From Dendrophyllia cribrosa (Eukaryota; Cnidaria; Anthozoa; Scleractinia; Dendrophylliidae): a stretch of DNA of 64,000 nt. The notes under the pieces were generated by a model. It had not been told where the DNA came from. It saw only the letters and a list, made by a program, of their open reading frames with translations, and ran no database searches. Positions 43,107 to 52,903 of this stretch are shown one piece after another. The position numbers and the translations under genes are program-made. Every line of letters begins with the position of its first letter. Position 1 is the stretch's first letter. Location: the NCBI GenBank assembly GCA_024195265.1, contig JAJLRJ010000010.1, positions 14,582,754 to 14,646,753 of the forward strand, given 5' to 3'.

Positions 43107-44261
43107 AAGAAAAAAAATAAAATCATTAAACTTTCTATCACATTTGTATAAATATTTTAAATTCTTAAACTTTAAGAAATCATTGTATGTGGTATCCAAA
43201 AAGAAAGGTTTTCTTTGATTGAACAGAATTGCGATAATTTGCGATAATTTGCATCCAAGTCAGAATGAATAATGGTTTTAAATTTAAAGGGGCTATGTCA
43301 CCATTTTTAGCGTTACTTTAAAAAGCCAAAATACATCTTTATATCAGTGAAATTCCAAAAATAAGAATCCAGTTTTGTTTAAAATTATTCTACTAGTGCT
43401 CTAAAAGTAAAAATAAGTGTCTTGGGCTGCAGATGGCCAGGATGGAAATGGATTGCATCTTGAAAAAATTGGGCCAATTTTTTCAAGTTTATCGCTTGTG
43501 TCTTAAAAAATTCGCCAAAACTCCGATTATGGTTTATTTTCTCTGCTAAAATTTACTTGATATCTTCCTGTTAGTGTTATTTAAGTATTTCGTGTACGAC
43601 AAAGGTACTTAGTTTTAATTTGCGACGGTTTTGACCCGAAAACCTCAAAATCACCATGACATAGCTCCTTTAACTCACAACCTAATGATAGTCTCAATGG
43701 TAACTTTTACGCTTAAGTCAAGCGAGGAACGAAGCTAATCAAGTTTAGCACAATGCAAAAATTTAGCGTGGGATTCTAATCACTTAAGGTTACAGTGTAC
43801 CTTCAGATCGAAAATTTATTGAATTTTTTTTTTTGACGTCAAAATAAAGTTTACAGAATGAACTTTCATCCAAAATAATAATTATCGAAAAATAGTGAAA
43901 ATTGACGGAGAAATGACGGTATAACCTTTGTGGGCAGAGTTTGTTTATGAAGCGATATGTTTTTCTAAGCGCTGTTTTCTCAAAGTTAATTTTTCGCTTG
44001 TAGGGGACACTTTAAAGAGCAACAACTGAAAGAAAATTTGTTCGGTTTTCCTCAAATTTGGACACAAGCTAGGCTAACATATAATCAACAAAAACGTGTC
44101 GGCGAATTTCTTATTTCCGAAAACTTTTTCGTCAAGAGCCATTTCCGTGCGATCACTTCAATTTGTTTTCTCCCTTTTTCGAAAATATTCTGTAACTTTT
44201 CACTGCAATTGAATATGGGAAATCGCCGACACGTTTTTTTAGCGCTTCGTGCCCGGAAACC
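43107..44261. other. Intergenic with small inverted-repeat elements
   Basis: Contains the TTAA MITE described separately and a palindromic piece at about 44088-44240 (AACGTGTCGGCGA in both orientations). No gene. Confidence 0.5.
43288..43669. mobile_element. TTAA MITE (AGGGGCTATGTCA ends)
   Basis: Ends AGGGGCTATGTCA and TGACATAGCTCCT, flanked by TTAA at 43284-43287 and 43670-43673. 382 bp, non-coding. Confidence 0.8.
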
Positions 44262-44706
44262 CGACAGAACAATCAGACACACAAACCTACAATGCTTACA
44301 TTAAGACCTTGCTTAACTTTACTGATCAGGCCAAGAAATCTTACTTGACAAAAGCATTGTACTACAAAGACACTGCTGGACACATGGATGAGACGGATAA
44401 TACAGCAGATCGAAAATTGGGCCTCAAAAAGAGAGGTTCGTTTACCACTGGAGATGCTGAAGTTGGAATGGTTGGTGTACCCCTGTGTGATGTATTCAAC
44501 ATTGATAAGTTACTGTTGCATGGATTAAAATAGATCTAAACAGCAATGAATTTGTTCTGATGGGTGGTGAAGACGCTAACGATTGCAAGTTACAAATTGT
44601 GTCAAGCATGCTCCGTGTACGTACCGTTCATGTGGCAGACAGCACTAAATTGGCTCACGTAAACACCATGACGGGTCAGAAAGCGCTTCCTGCAATCTAT
44701 ACACTA
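44262..44706 (+). pseudogene. Major capsid protein (A2), 5' fragment before element B
   Basis: Encodes the segment matching A1 from TEQSDTQ through FYYKDTAGHMDE, VGMVGVPLCDVFNIDKLLL and to the point PAIYTL, where element B enters. A short deletion near 44520-44540 removes about five codons and shifts the frame. The 5' third of the gene is absent. Confidence 0.85.
44702..44706. repeat. Target duplication CACTA, left of element B
   Basis: CACTA here and at 62016-62020; A1 has a single ACACTAACAAG at the matching capsid position. Polintons usually show 6 bp, so 5 bp is slightly short. Confidence 0.85.
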
Positions 44707-44869
44707 AGTAGTAGAGGACGTTGGGGGTCCGGGATCACCTGAACTAAGCTGCCAAACGCCCGAGTTACCGGCTCCCGCGGACTCATTGCATTCGTCCTGG
44801 GAGCCGGTAACTCGGGCGCTTGGCAGCTTATTTCAGGTGATCCCGGACGCCCCAACGTCCTCTACTACT
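44707..44869. repeat. Left terminal hairpin of Polinton B
   Basis: 163 nt that fold back on themselves: arms of 70 and 72 nt differing at a few positions, and a 21-nt loop region (GCGGACTCATTGCATTCGTCC). The right end 61853-62015 is its inverted copy with the loop in the same relative orientation. The inverted repeat continues inward to about 44949. Confidence 0.9.
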
Positions 44870-44928
44870 ATTCTGTTTGCATATGCTGATCCAGTACGAG
44901 ATCACCAATTGGAGAAATCCCACCCCTG

Positions 44929-44943
44929 TATATACCAACCCAC
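44929..44943 (+). promoter_or_regulatory. TATATA motif before PolB start
   Basis: TATATA at 44929-44934, nine bases before the PolB ATG at 44944. The mirror copy sits nine bases before the exonuclease ATG at the other end (61788-61793). Confidence 0.5.
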
Positions 44944-47900
44944 ATGGCGGCTCAAGGTCTTGACTTCAATCCAAGGAACCAAGACTACTTCGGCAAATGG
45001 TTGCATGGCTACAAGATGAACGTCCTTGATGACTACCAAATCAAGGACCTTAATGCTTTTTTCATAGCTAATAGGGCGGTTATTCTCCAGAAAATAGCAC
45101 GCGAAGTCACAGAGCTTGGCGGAGTGAAGGTCACTTTGTCATTCGATGTTCACTTTTCAATGGAAGGCGATGACAATCGAGAAATAGATCACTTCTTTTG
45201 GAACGTCAACCCACTGATAGTAACACATCTCTATCAGCTGCGAGAAGGGGACATCCTGGAAGGCATTGTGAATGGCTTTAAGGAAGAGATTGCCAGATGG
45301 CAGCACATGGGTTCTGGCTGGGTGATTGAGAAAATCAACACTGTATACCTTGCGCTTGGGTTGTACCAACCACTACGAGGTGGCACATTTATCCCAACCC
45401 CATCCAAACTCAGGTCAAAGCAGGCTATCATCAATGTGAAGAACAATGACAACCAGTGTCTCCGCTGGGCACTGCGATCGGCATTGTTCCCTGTAAATGT
45501 TAACACAAACAGAACAGGTAGTTATCCCGTTGATGATGGTCTAGGCTTCACTGGAATCGATTTTCCAACACCATTGAGCCAGATATCCAAGGTTGAGCGC
45601 CAAAACAACCTTCCAATCAACATTTATGGATACCAGAACAACAAGGTGGTTGTAATCAGAGTCAGTGAGCTAGAAGACCCCAATCTTCGAAGAATCAATC
45701 TGATGATGCTCACAGACAGGCACACCTCGCATTACTGCTATATCAAGAGCATGAGCAGGCTCCTACACAGTGAGTACAACGTAAGGCGCCGTATGCATCA
45801 CTGTGACAGGTGTCTCCAAGCCTTTTCTTCAGAACGGGTTCTCACTGACCATCTCTTCTACTGCAGGGGAGTCAAAGGCAGGCCGGTACGAAACGAAATG
45901 CCAAAAGAAGGCGAAAACTTTTTCCAATTCGAGAACTTCCAGAACAAGATGAAGAAGCCCTGGGTTATCTATGCCGACTTCGAAAGCATACCCATCACAG
46001 AGCAGCACCACTGAAACAACCGTGCATAAACCCTGCGGGTTCTGCATGTTAGCCGTTCGCTCTGATGGAGAGACAAAGGGTCCTTACCTATACAGAGGAG
46101 AGGACTCGGTGTCACTCTTTCTAAACAGCTTACAGCAGCTGGAAGGAGAGATCAGAGACGATCTGCAACACGAGACACCACTCTCCATGACAAGAGCAGA
46201 CTGGGCAGAATTCAACCGTGCAACAGATTGCCACATCTGTGACAAGTCTCTCATCAAGGAGAACCACAGGGATGCCATTGCGGTCTATGACCCAAACACT
46301 GGAGAACACGCGGGCTTCGTTCATCGGCACACCAACAAATGCTACCAAAAGACATTCAAAACTTACATCCAGGGCGAGGACGGCAAATTTGAATAGTTCC
46401 CATTTGTTGGACCAAGAAACCAAAGGCAGGCCACCCCGGACAATTTATTCGAGCAGGTCGACTGCCCTTTCTGCGGAGAGTCCCTTATCCAAGGCTCTGT
46501 TCGAGACGCAGTCAGAGATCATTGCCACATCACAGGAAAGTACCGGGGTGCGGCTCACAGTGCTTGCAACTTCAACTATTTCCGTACCAGCTCGAAAACA
46601 GAAATAATCCCAGTAATCTTTCACAACTTGAAGGGTTACGATGCGCACCACATCATGAGTGGTATTGCAGACGTGCATTCTGATTTGAAATGCATTCCCA
46701 ACAACATGGAGAAGTACATATCCTTCTCCCTTTGCAAGCTGAGGTTCATTGACAGCTTGCAGTTCATGCAGTCAAGCCTAAGCGCCCTGGTTGAAGCAAA
46801 CAAGGCAGAGTCCTTTACAATCACGGTAAACTACGAGAAGAACCCTTTCAAACGCAAGCTTATTTTACAAAAAGGTGTCTTCCCATATGAGCACATGGAC
46901 TCATGAACCCGCTTTGATGAGACAACACTACCACCGAAGAATGCCTTCTACAGTGAGCTCAAGAAGGAAGGCATCTCCGATGAAGACTACACCCATGCGC
47001 AAAAAGTGTGGGAGGCATTCGGATGCAAGACACTCGGAGATTACCACGATCTCTACCTCGTGACGGATGTGCTTCTTCTGGCCGATGTTTTCGAGAACTT
47101 CCGAAAAACATGTCTGAACCACTACAAGCTTGACCCGGCACACTACTATACAAGCCCGGGCCTTACCTGGGACGCCCTTCTCAAGTATACAGGCGTTAAC
47201 CTGGAGCTGCTCACAGACGTCAACATGCACCCTTTTTGTTGAAAGAGGCTTGCGAGGTGGTATATCCATGGAGAGCAGACGCCACTGCAAGGCCAACAAT
47301 AAATATCTTCGCGACTACAACACCAACGAAGAGCCAAGCTACATCATGTACTACGACGCAAACAATCTCTACGGCTGGGCCATGAGTCAGCCACTCCCAG
47401 TTGGCAAGTTCGCATGGTGCCCTGTCTTTCCAACACTTCACCAGATCAGGAAGTGGAGGCCAAACAGAAAGATCGGTTACATCCTCGAGGTTGATCTTGA
47501 GTACCCAGAGGAGCTGCACGATGAGCACAATGCCTATCCTCTAGCCCCAGATAAGCAGGTCGTCCCAAGGGCATGGATGTCACCCTACCAAAGGGCCTTG
47601 GTAGAGGGCAGCCAGAGGACAAGACACAGAAGCTGCTCCTTACCCTACACGATAAATCCCGGTACGTGTTGCATTACAGAGCCCTCCAGCAGTACCTGGA
47701 TCTTGGAATGAAGTTGAGGAAAATCCACAAAATCCTCAAGTTCGAGCAGATGGCATGGATGGAACCATACATCTCCCTGAACACCGAGCTCAGGAAGAAG
47801 GCCACTTCCGAATACGAGAAGAACTTCTTCAAACTCATGAACAACTCCGTCTTCGGTAAGACAATGGAGAACCTCAGAAATCGAATCGACATGAAGCTTG

Positions 47901-48661
47901 TCCGACCGCACGAGCGAGACAAGATGAGAAAGCTTATCGCAAGCCCACTGTTTTCCAGAGCAGCGGTCTTTGGAACCAACCTGGCGGGGATCCAGATGCA
48001 GAGGGAGAAAATCCTCTTTAACCGACCAGTCTACACAGGTATGTGCATCCTTGATCTCTCCAAAACACTGATGTACGACTTCTACTACAACCATCTCAAG
48101 CTGAAGTACGGTCCGCGAGTAGACCTACTCTACACAGACACCGACTCCCTACTCCTCGAGATCAAGACGGAGGATGTCTACAAAGACATGTAGAACCTTC
48201 GAGATGAACTCTACGACACAAGTGACTATCCCAAGGACCATCCACTCCACAGCCAGCTTAACAAGAAGGTCATCGGCAAGATGAAGGACGAGTGCGAGGG
48301 TGTGCCTATCTCAGAGGTAATCTGTCTTCGCTCGAAGATGTACAGCATCTTGAAAGACGACAGCAGGTGTATTAAGAAGAATGACAAGGACGGCAAAGAA
48401 ATCAAAGCTAAGCTGGACATCAAGAAAGCAAAGGGTACCACCAAGGTTGTCACAAAGAAAGAGATCACCCACCAGAACTACAAGGACGCGCTCTTCAGCA
48501 AGCGAACCTTCAAGCACGGGATGGACAGGATCCGAAGCAAAGGCCACCAGATCTTCGGTGAGCATCTAACCAAGACAACACTTTCCCCCTTTGACTCCAA
48601 GCGCTGGATCAAGGATGATGGTGTCCACACGCTGGTATACGGACACAAAGACATACACTAG
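44944..48661 (+). pseudogene. Protein-primed family B DNA polymerase (Polinton B), multiple lesions
   Basis: About 1,240 codons, the size usual for Polinton PolB. The N-terminal third includes a CDRCLQAFSSERVLTDH-type zinc finger near 45805, the exonuclease segment WVIYADFES near 45962 and the RDHCHITGKYRGAAH motif near 46520. The polymerase core has DANNLYGWAM (motif A, ~47357), NNSVFGKT (motif B, ~47840) and YTDTDS (motif C, ~48130). It would replicate the linear element from a terminal protein. Frame changes lie near 46010, 47235 and 47580, and in-frame stops at 46394-46396, 46904-46906 and 48191-48193. The ATG at 44944 lies at the inner edge of the terminal repeat. Confidence 0.9.
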
Positions 48662-48667
48662 CCCGCG

Positions 48668-49299
48668 CTACAGACCAGATGGTGGTAACTGAGTGCCCGG
48701 CGGCACAACCATCAACTCCTCACGCACAAATCCTCGCCTGGGCCCATCGTAAAGGTAGTACACCACTGGCTCATTCGGCTTGGTGACAACTCTCTCAATG
48801 TTATAGACCTTCAAAGACCAGATGGGATCAGTAGCACGCCTCCCACCACCTTCCAGCTCGCCAGGGTAGTACAGATATCGTACATGGACTCGAGGAGGGA
48901 GTTTTTTCTCATAGACCCCAACAGGCCTAGCATATGGGGTTGAAGGCTTGGCTGATACTGCTTTCTCTTTGATCGCATCCTTTGGCTTCTTGCCAGTGAG
49001 CCGGGTCACTTCATTGTTCAAGGCCGAGACAACATCTGGCAGTCTTTTGACCCATGCAGTAGACCGGCCAGAGGGCGTATTCATTTCAACGGCATACTGG
49101 TAGCCAAACAGTCTTTCAGCCAGGGTGTGATTGAATCTCTCCACAATTGCTTGGTCTCTGTGGATATCGGGGCGCCCTCGGCGAATGGTAGTTTTGTTGT
49201 TTTCCATGGTCTTAGTCCATGGTCTTTCTTCCTGAAAATATTAGGGCGATTAGATCAATTGGGCCGTTTAAGAAGGAAATCAACTGCGCACTTGAAACA

Positions 49300-49336
<37 letters not shown>

Positions 49337-49878
49337 ATAGTTATTTTAATTTTTATAAATGATTTTAATTAAAATACTATTAGTGTAACTGAAGATTTTT
49401 TAACCGAGTTTAAATAAAGATCTACTACTACTACTACTACAGCCCCCATAAACTCACTCCCAGGGTCGACTTGCAAGAGTTGAGGCCATTTCAAAGGCCC
49501 CTTCCTATATATTTTCTGAAATGCCCTCGAGACTTCTTCAGACTCTTTCGAAGTCAGGGGCTCCGCAGCTTTTTATCGGCTAGCCACATCAACAACTGTC
49601 AGGGCGTATTTGTAAACCTTTCTGCCTTTAGGGAGCTTGTCATGGGGTAGGAATAGGAGGTCCGCTTGATGCACCGCATTGAGTGAGGAGACATCAAACT
49701 TGGGCCGAGGGATGTAGCGTGGCGCCGGGAGATATATTTGCCAAAGGGCTTGTTTGACCAGCCATTTCTTTGTTGCCTCTTCAGAGACCCTATCCGCAGT
49801 GGCCAGCTTTTTTACAGCGGCAAAACCTTTCCAATACCCTTTCGGGCTGTAGTATATCTTAGAGAGTTTGGCCTCCAT
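48668..49878 (-). pseudogene. Polinton integrase (B), interrupted by a LINE tail
   Basis: rve-type DDE integrase on the - strand, starting at ATG 49878 (TATATA 17 bases upstream). N-terminal helical part (KGFAAVKKLATADRVSEEA), then catalytic Asp in VHQADLLF, second Asp in VDPGSEFMG and Glu in QAIVERFNHTL. The C-terminal part (PPRVHVRYLYYPGELEGG ... VYYLYDGPRRGFVREEL) is an SH3-like barrel and, unlike A1, has no chromodomain. A TAA at 49573-49575 and a ~210-bp insert at about 49230-49441 disrupt it. The end is 7 bases from the PolB stop, so the two genes converge. Confidence 0.85.
49230..49441 (-). mobile_element. 5'-truncated LINE 3' end inserted in B integrase
   Basis: Matches the 3' part of 29507-29711 closely, ending AAATAAAGATCTACTACTAC with extra TAC units at 49426-49440. 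The matching tail reads on +, opposite to the integrase. A short CCATGGTC duplication sits at the left edge (49204-49222). Confidence 0.8.
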
Positions 49879-49920
49879 AGGGGGGTGTGCGGGGTATATA
49901 CTTCTGTATTTGTTGTTTGT

Positions 49921-50244
49921 TTACAGAAAGCGATAGGCCGCATACCCACCCGCAAGCAGGGTGCCTCCAATGAACGCAAGTTCACCAGTCTGCTGTTGTT
50001 GGCTGGGCTTGTAGAAGTCCGAGAACTGAGGCCCTTTGTAGATTTGTTTATCTGGTTGTGTTTGGTGCATCTGGTTATACAAGGCCAGGGCTTGGTCGGT
50101 GGTTTGGAAGTTTTGGCTAGCTTGGTGTTTCATCCGATCGTTGGTTGCAATCCAGTCGAGGAGCTTGGTGCGGTCCTTCTGGTATTTGGCGTAAGCCGCT
50201 TGTTATTGTTCCAGGGCTTTGTCATGACGGATTTTCTCATCCAT
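49921..50244 (-). pseudogene. Small membrane-anchored protein (B), one in-frame stop
   Basis: About 107 codons from ATG 50244. A charged/Gln-rich N-terminal part leads to a single C-terminal hydrophobic segment (ELAFIGGTLLAGGYAAYRFL). A TAA lies at about 50203-50205, 13 codons in. Function unknown; small hydrophobic proteins cluster here. Confidence 0.5.
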
Positions 50245-50253
50245 TGCTGCCTT

Positions 50254-50352
50254 TCAGCTATCACCAGACAGATATTTCGCGAGATAGTTGCCGCCCGTGA
50301 AAGCGGCCGCATTGAGAACAGCGCCAAGGGCCATTATTGCAATCGAGGCCAT
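50254..50352 (-). CDS. 32-residue hydrophobic peptide (B)
   Basis: From ATG 50352 (MASIAIMALGAVLNAAAFTG...): one membrane-spanning stretch covering most of the peptide. A longer upstream reading is possible but overlaps the next gene. Its position in a row of small membrane proteins is the main support. Confidence 0.45.
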   Translation of the reverse strand: MASIAIMALGAVLNAAAFTGGNYLAKYLSGDS

Positions 50353-50378
50353 TGTGGTGGTGTGTAAACATATGGTTT

Positions 50379-50600
50379 TTACATGTTGTCTGGGAGGATT
50401 GTCTGGTCCTCGAGATATTTCTTCAGCGCGATGCTGCCAGCCATGACGGCTGTGAACTTGACGTAGTTCATCAAGCTTGCACTGGGGTCGGCAGTGAAGT
50501 TTTCTTTGATGGTCTTTTTCCCAATCCAACCAATACCGGCGACAAGGCCAGTGATTGTTGCGGCATCGAGGATAGACTTCACAAGCTTGTTGTCAGACAT
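50379..50600 (-). CDS. 73-residue membrane protein (B)
   Basis: MSDNKLVKSILDAATITGL start, two hydrophobic segments (ATITGLVAGIGWIG and FTAVMAGSIAL) and an acidic end. A TATACATATG motif lies ~15 bases upstream. No known family. Confidence 0.5.
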   Translation of the reverse strand: MSDNKLVKSILDAATITGLVAGIGWIGKKTIKENFTADPSASLMNYVKFTAVMAGSIALKKYLEDQTILPDNM

Positions 50601-50630
50601 GGTTTGTGTGCAGTATACATATGTGTTTTT

Positions 50631-51043
50631 TTATTCCATTTTTATAATTCCTTGTCTTACCGGAATTCGAGATGGGGGTGGTGCAGCGGGCTCTGGGGCC
50701 GTTGCTGGTGTTGCTGGTGTGTTTGGTGTGCGTCCAAGTTTTTGCATTATGGCTTCGCGTTGGTAGTACACACCCGCAGCAGAGACAATGAACCCACCAA
50801 CCCCCAGAATAAGGTAGATCGAGTTGCTGTTGGTGTCACTTGTTGCGCCACCGGTGTCACTTGTTGATGGTTGGTTTGCAGCACTGGACTGTGTTGAGGG
50901 TGCAGTGGATAGCCTTCACTGTCTCTGCTTGGATGTGTGGGTTGGGGTTCCAATTCTATCAAGTCAGGCTCTCGTTCAAGCTTGATGTGTTTTGTTGTGA
51001 TGAGAGCAGCATTGGCAAGCGCCAGCCCTCGTCCGAATCGCAT
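50631..51043 (-). pseudogene. Single-pass membrane protein with Pro/Ala-rich tail (B), frameshifted
   Basis: Starts MRFGRGLALANAALITTKHI. A frame change between about 50890 and 50930 switches to the frame that carries a clean membrane segment (IYLILGVGGFIVSAAGVYY) and a PATPATAPEPAAPPP tail ending at TAA 50631. About 135 codons in all. Unknown function. Confidence 0.5.
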
Positions 51044-51094
51044 GGCAAGAGCCCCAGCAAGATTTGACAGCTCCTGGTTGATTATGTAGTCGTT

Positions 51095-51457
51095 CTAGAG
51101 TTCTTGCTGCAACTCCTTGACATCCTCAACCGGGATCACCATGCCAACGACTTTGGACACGAGCATGATAGCGGAATCAACTAGGGATTCGGTTGTCTTG
51201 TTGCTTATGTAGGCCTCGTACCTTTTGCAGTACTTGTCAACGTCCCTGTCTGACAGCCGCTTGACATGATCGTGTGTGAGCTGCACTCCGATAGCTTGTT
51301 TGGCCTTGCCAGTTGAAACAAGGATTGCCAGCTTCTCACATTTGGCAGGAATGTCACTGGTACCGGCTATCGCTGTGGGAGGTGTGGTATCAGGGGTGGC
51401 CTCCAGCATCTGCAATACTTCGTTCAAAGCGGTCTGGTCTTCAGCTGCTTGTGCCAT
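51095..51457 (-). CDS. 120-residue soluble helical protein (B)
   Basis: Start at ATG 51457 (MAQAAEDQTALNEVL); a TTG-led longer form is unlikely because TATATATATA lies at 51471-51478. Helical character (LNEVLQMLEATPD, HVKRLSDRDVDKYCKRYEAY) with a C-terminal SAIMLVSKVVGMVIPVEDV. No recognised domain. Confidence 0.55.
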   Translation of the reverse strand: MAQAAEDQTALNEVLQMLEATPDTTPPTAIAGTSDIPAKCEKLAILVSTGKAKQAIGVQLTHDHVKRLSDRDVDKYCKRYEAYISNKTTESLVDSAIMLVSKVVGMVIPVEDVKELQQEL

Positions 51458-51494
51458 CAGCAAGGGTATGTATATATATTATTTTTGTTTGTTT

Positions 51495-51740
51495 TTAATT
51501 TTCGATAATTCTCTTGATGTCGGGTAGAATGGTTTCAAGCTCCCGTATAAGCCCCGCCATGGTGTCTGGCATATAATTCAACCTCAATGGATATCTGTTG
51601 AGAAGCATGAGGCGCAGATCTTCCTCACCAGCGGCTTTGATAATTTTGTTTTGCGCATCAAGCGTATTGGCACGCAATTCATCCAAAAGCTGTGAAAGCA
51701 CAGTGAGCTTGTGTAGGTTGGTTGGCGCATTCACGGTCAT
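51495..51740 (-). CDS. 81-residue helical protein (B)
   Basis: MTVNAPTNLHKLTVLSQLL start, amphipathic helices throughout. TATATA-rich sequence lies 15-25 bases upstream. No known family. Confidence 0.5.
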   Translation of the reverse strand: MTVNAPTNLHKLTVLSQLLDELRANTLDAQNKIIKAAGEEDLRLMLLNRYPLRLNYMPDTMAGLIRELETILPDIKRIIEN

Positions 51741-51777
51741 ATGTATGTGTATATTTGTGTATATATGTGTGTATTAT

Positions 51778-52569
51778 TTACATCTTGTACTCAATTCCAT
51801 ACGGGTACTGCAGAGAGAAAACCAGGTGTGAGAACTTGCGGGACTTGAGCCTGGCGATAAGCTCATTGTACTCCTCGTTGGAGAGCTCGCCGGCATAGTC
51901 TTCGAAGATGGCCTTGGTAGTCTTGCTGGAGGGCGTGTAAAAGAGCACGATCGCTGCGATATTATCACGGTATGACTTGGCAATGCTGGTGATCTGCTGG
52001 GTCAAGACCCACACGGATATGCCGTCATGCCTTGCGCTGAACCCCAGATTGACCAGCTAGCTAGTGCGGCCTTTGACATCTTTGGAGGCGGCGCAGTCAT
52101 CGAGTATGAATAAAGTGTTGGTGCATGTGAAAAAGAAGCTCGCCAACTTCAACCAGTCTTCGATCTCATGCTGTTGGCAGACAATCACGAAGATTCGCGG
52201 ATCGCGGTTCACGAACCCATCGTATGTCTTGTTCTTGACAAATGTGGGGCAGAATAAAACGATGTAGTCAAAACAACCCCTAAAGGGGCCTCGCAGTTGG
52301 TTTAGAAGATAATGTGTCTTGCCAGAGTTAGTGGGTCCCACGATTAGTGCATTGAAGGCAGCTTTCTTGAGTCCATAACCAACACCTATATTAGTTGGTT
52401 TGCAAACAGTTGGTTCATGTGTTGGTGGGGAGGGTGCCTTTGCCAGAAGTCTTTGTATTTCATTGTATGATAATGGTCTGGTGGATGGCAGTGGAGCCGG
52501 CTTAGCATAGAAGTTGAGCTGGTTGCATGTTTGTTGCTTGTTGCTTGTTGCTTGTTGTTTTGTGGTCAT
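51778..52569 (-). pseudogene. Genome-packaging ATPase (B), one in-frame stop
   Basis: Start at ATG 52569 after a TATATATA tract. A Thr/Gln-rich leader is followed by the P-loop GPTNSGKT, FDYIVLFCPTF, a Walker B in TLFILDDCA and a C-terminal region (NIAAIVLFYTPSSKTTK) shared by A32-like packaging ATPases. TAG at 52057-52059 interrupts it; sequence continues in the same frame to the stop at 51778. Walker A is canonical, unlike A1. Confidence 0.85.
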
Positions 52570-52576
52570 GGGGGCT

Positions 52577-52579
<3 letters not shown>

Positions 52580-52618
<39 letters not shown>

Positions 52619-52832
52619 AACTTATATATATAAGGAGTTGCCATAAAGCCATTATGGTAACAACCGGGAGGGCACATTGTATACATAATTGTATATAAGA
52701 ACTTATATATATAAGTTTGTATAAGAACACGTGTAAATAACGGTTTACTCCAGTCACCCTGATGAAGACCACTTTAAGTGGTTGAAATATAGGTGCAATT
52801 TAATCAAACTAGTTTTTTTCCTTTATTGTGTT

Positions 52833-52903
<71 letters not shown>
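52580..52903. repeat. (TA)n / (TG)n tracts with a Penelope-like 3' end piece
   Basis: (TA)n at 52580-52616 and 52838-52869, then (TG)n to 52902. Between them CACCCTGATGAAGACCACTT resembles the terminal sequence of Penelope/LINE families in cnidarians. No coding; it separates the ATPase and capsid genes. Confidence 0.7.
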
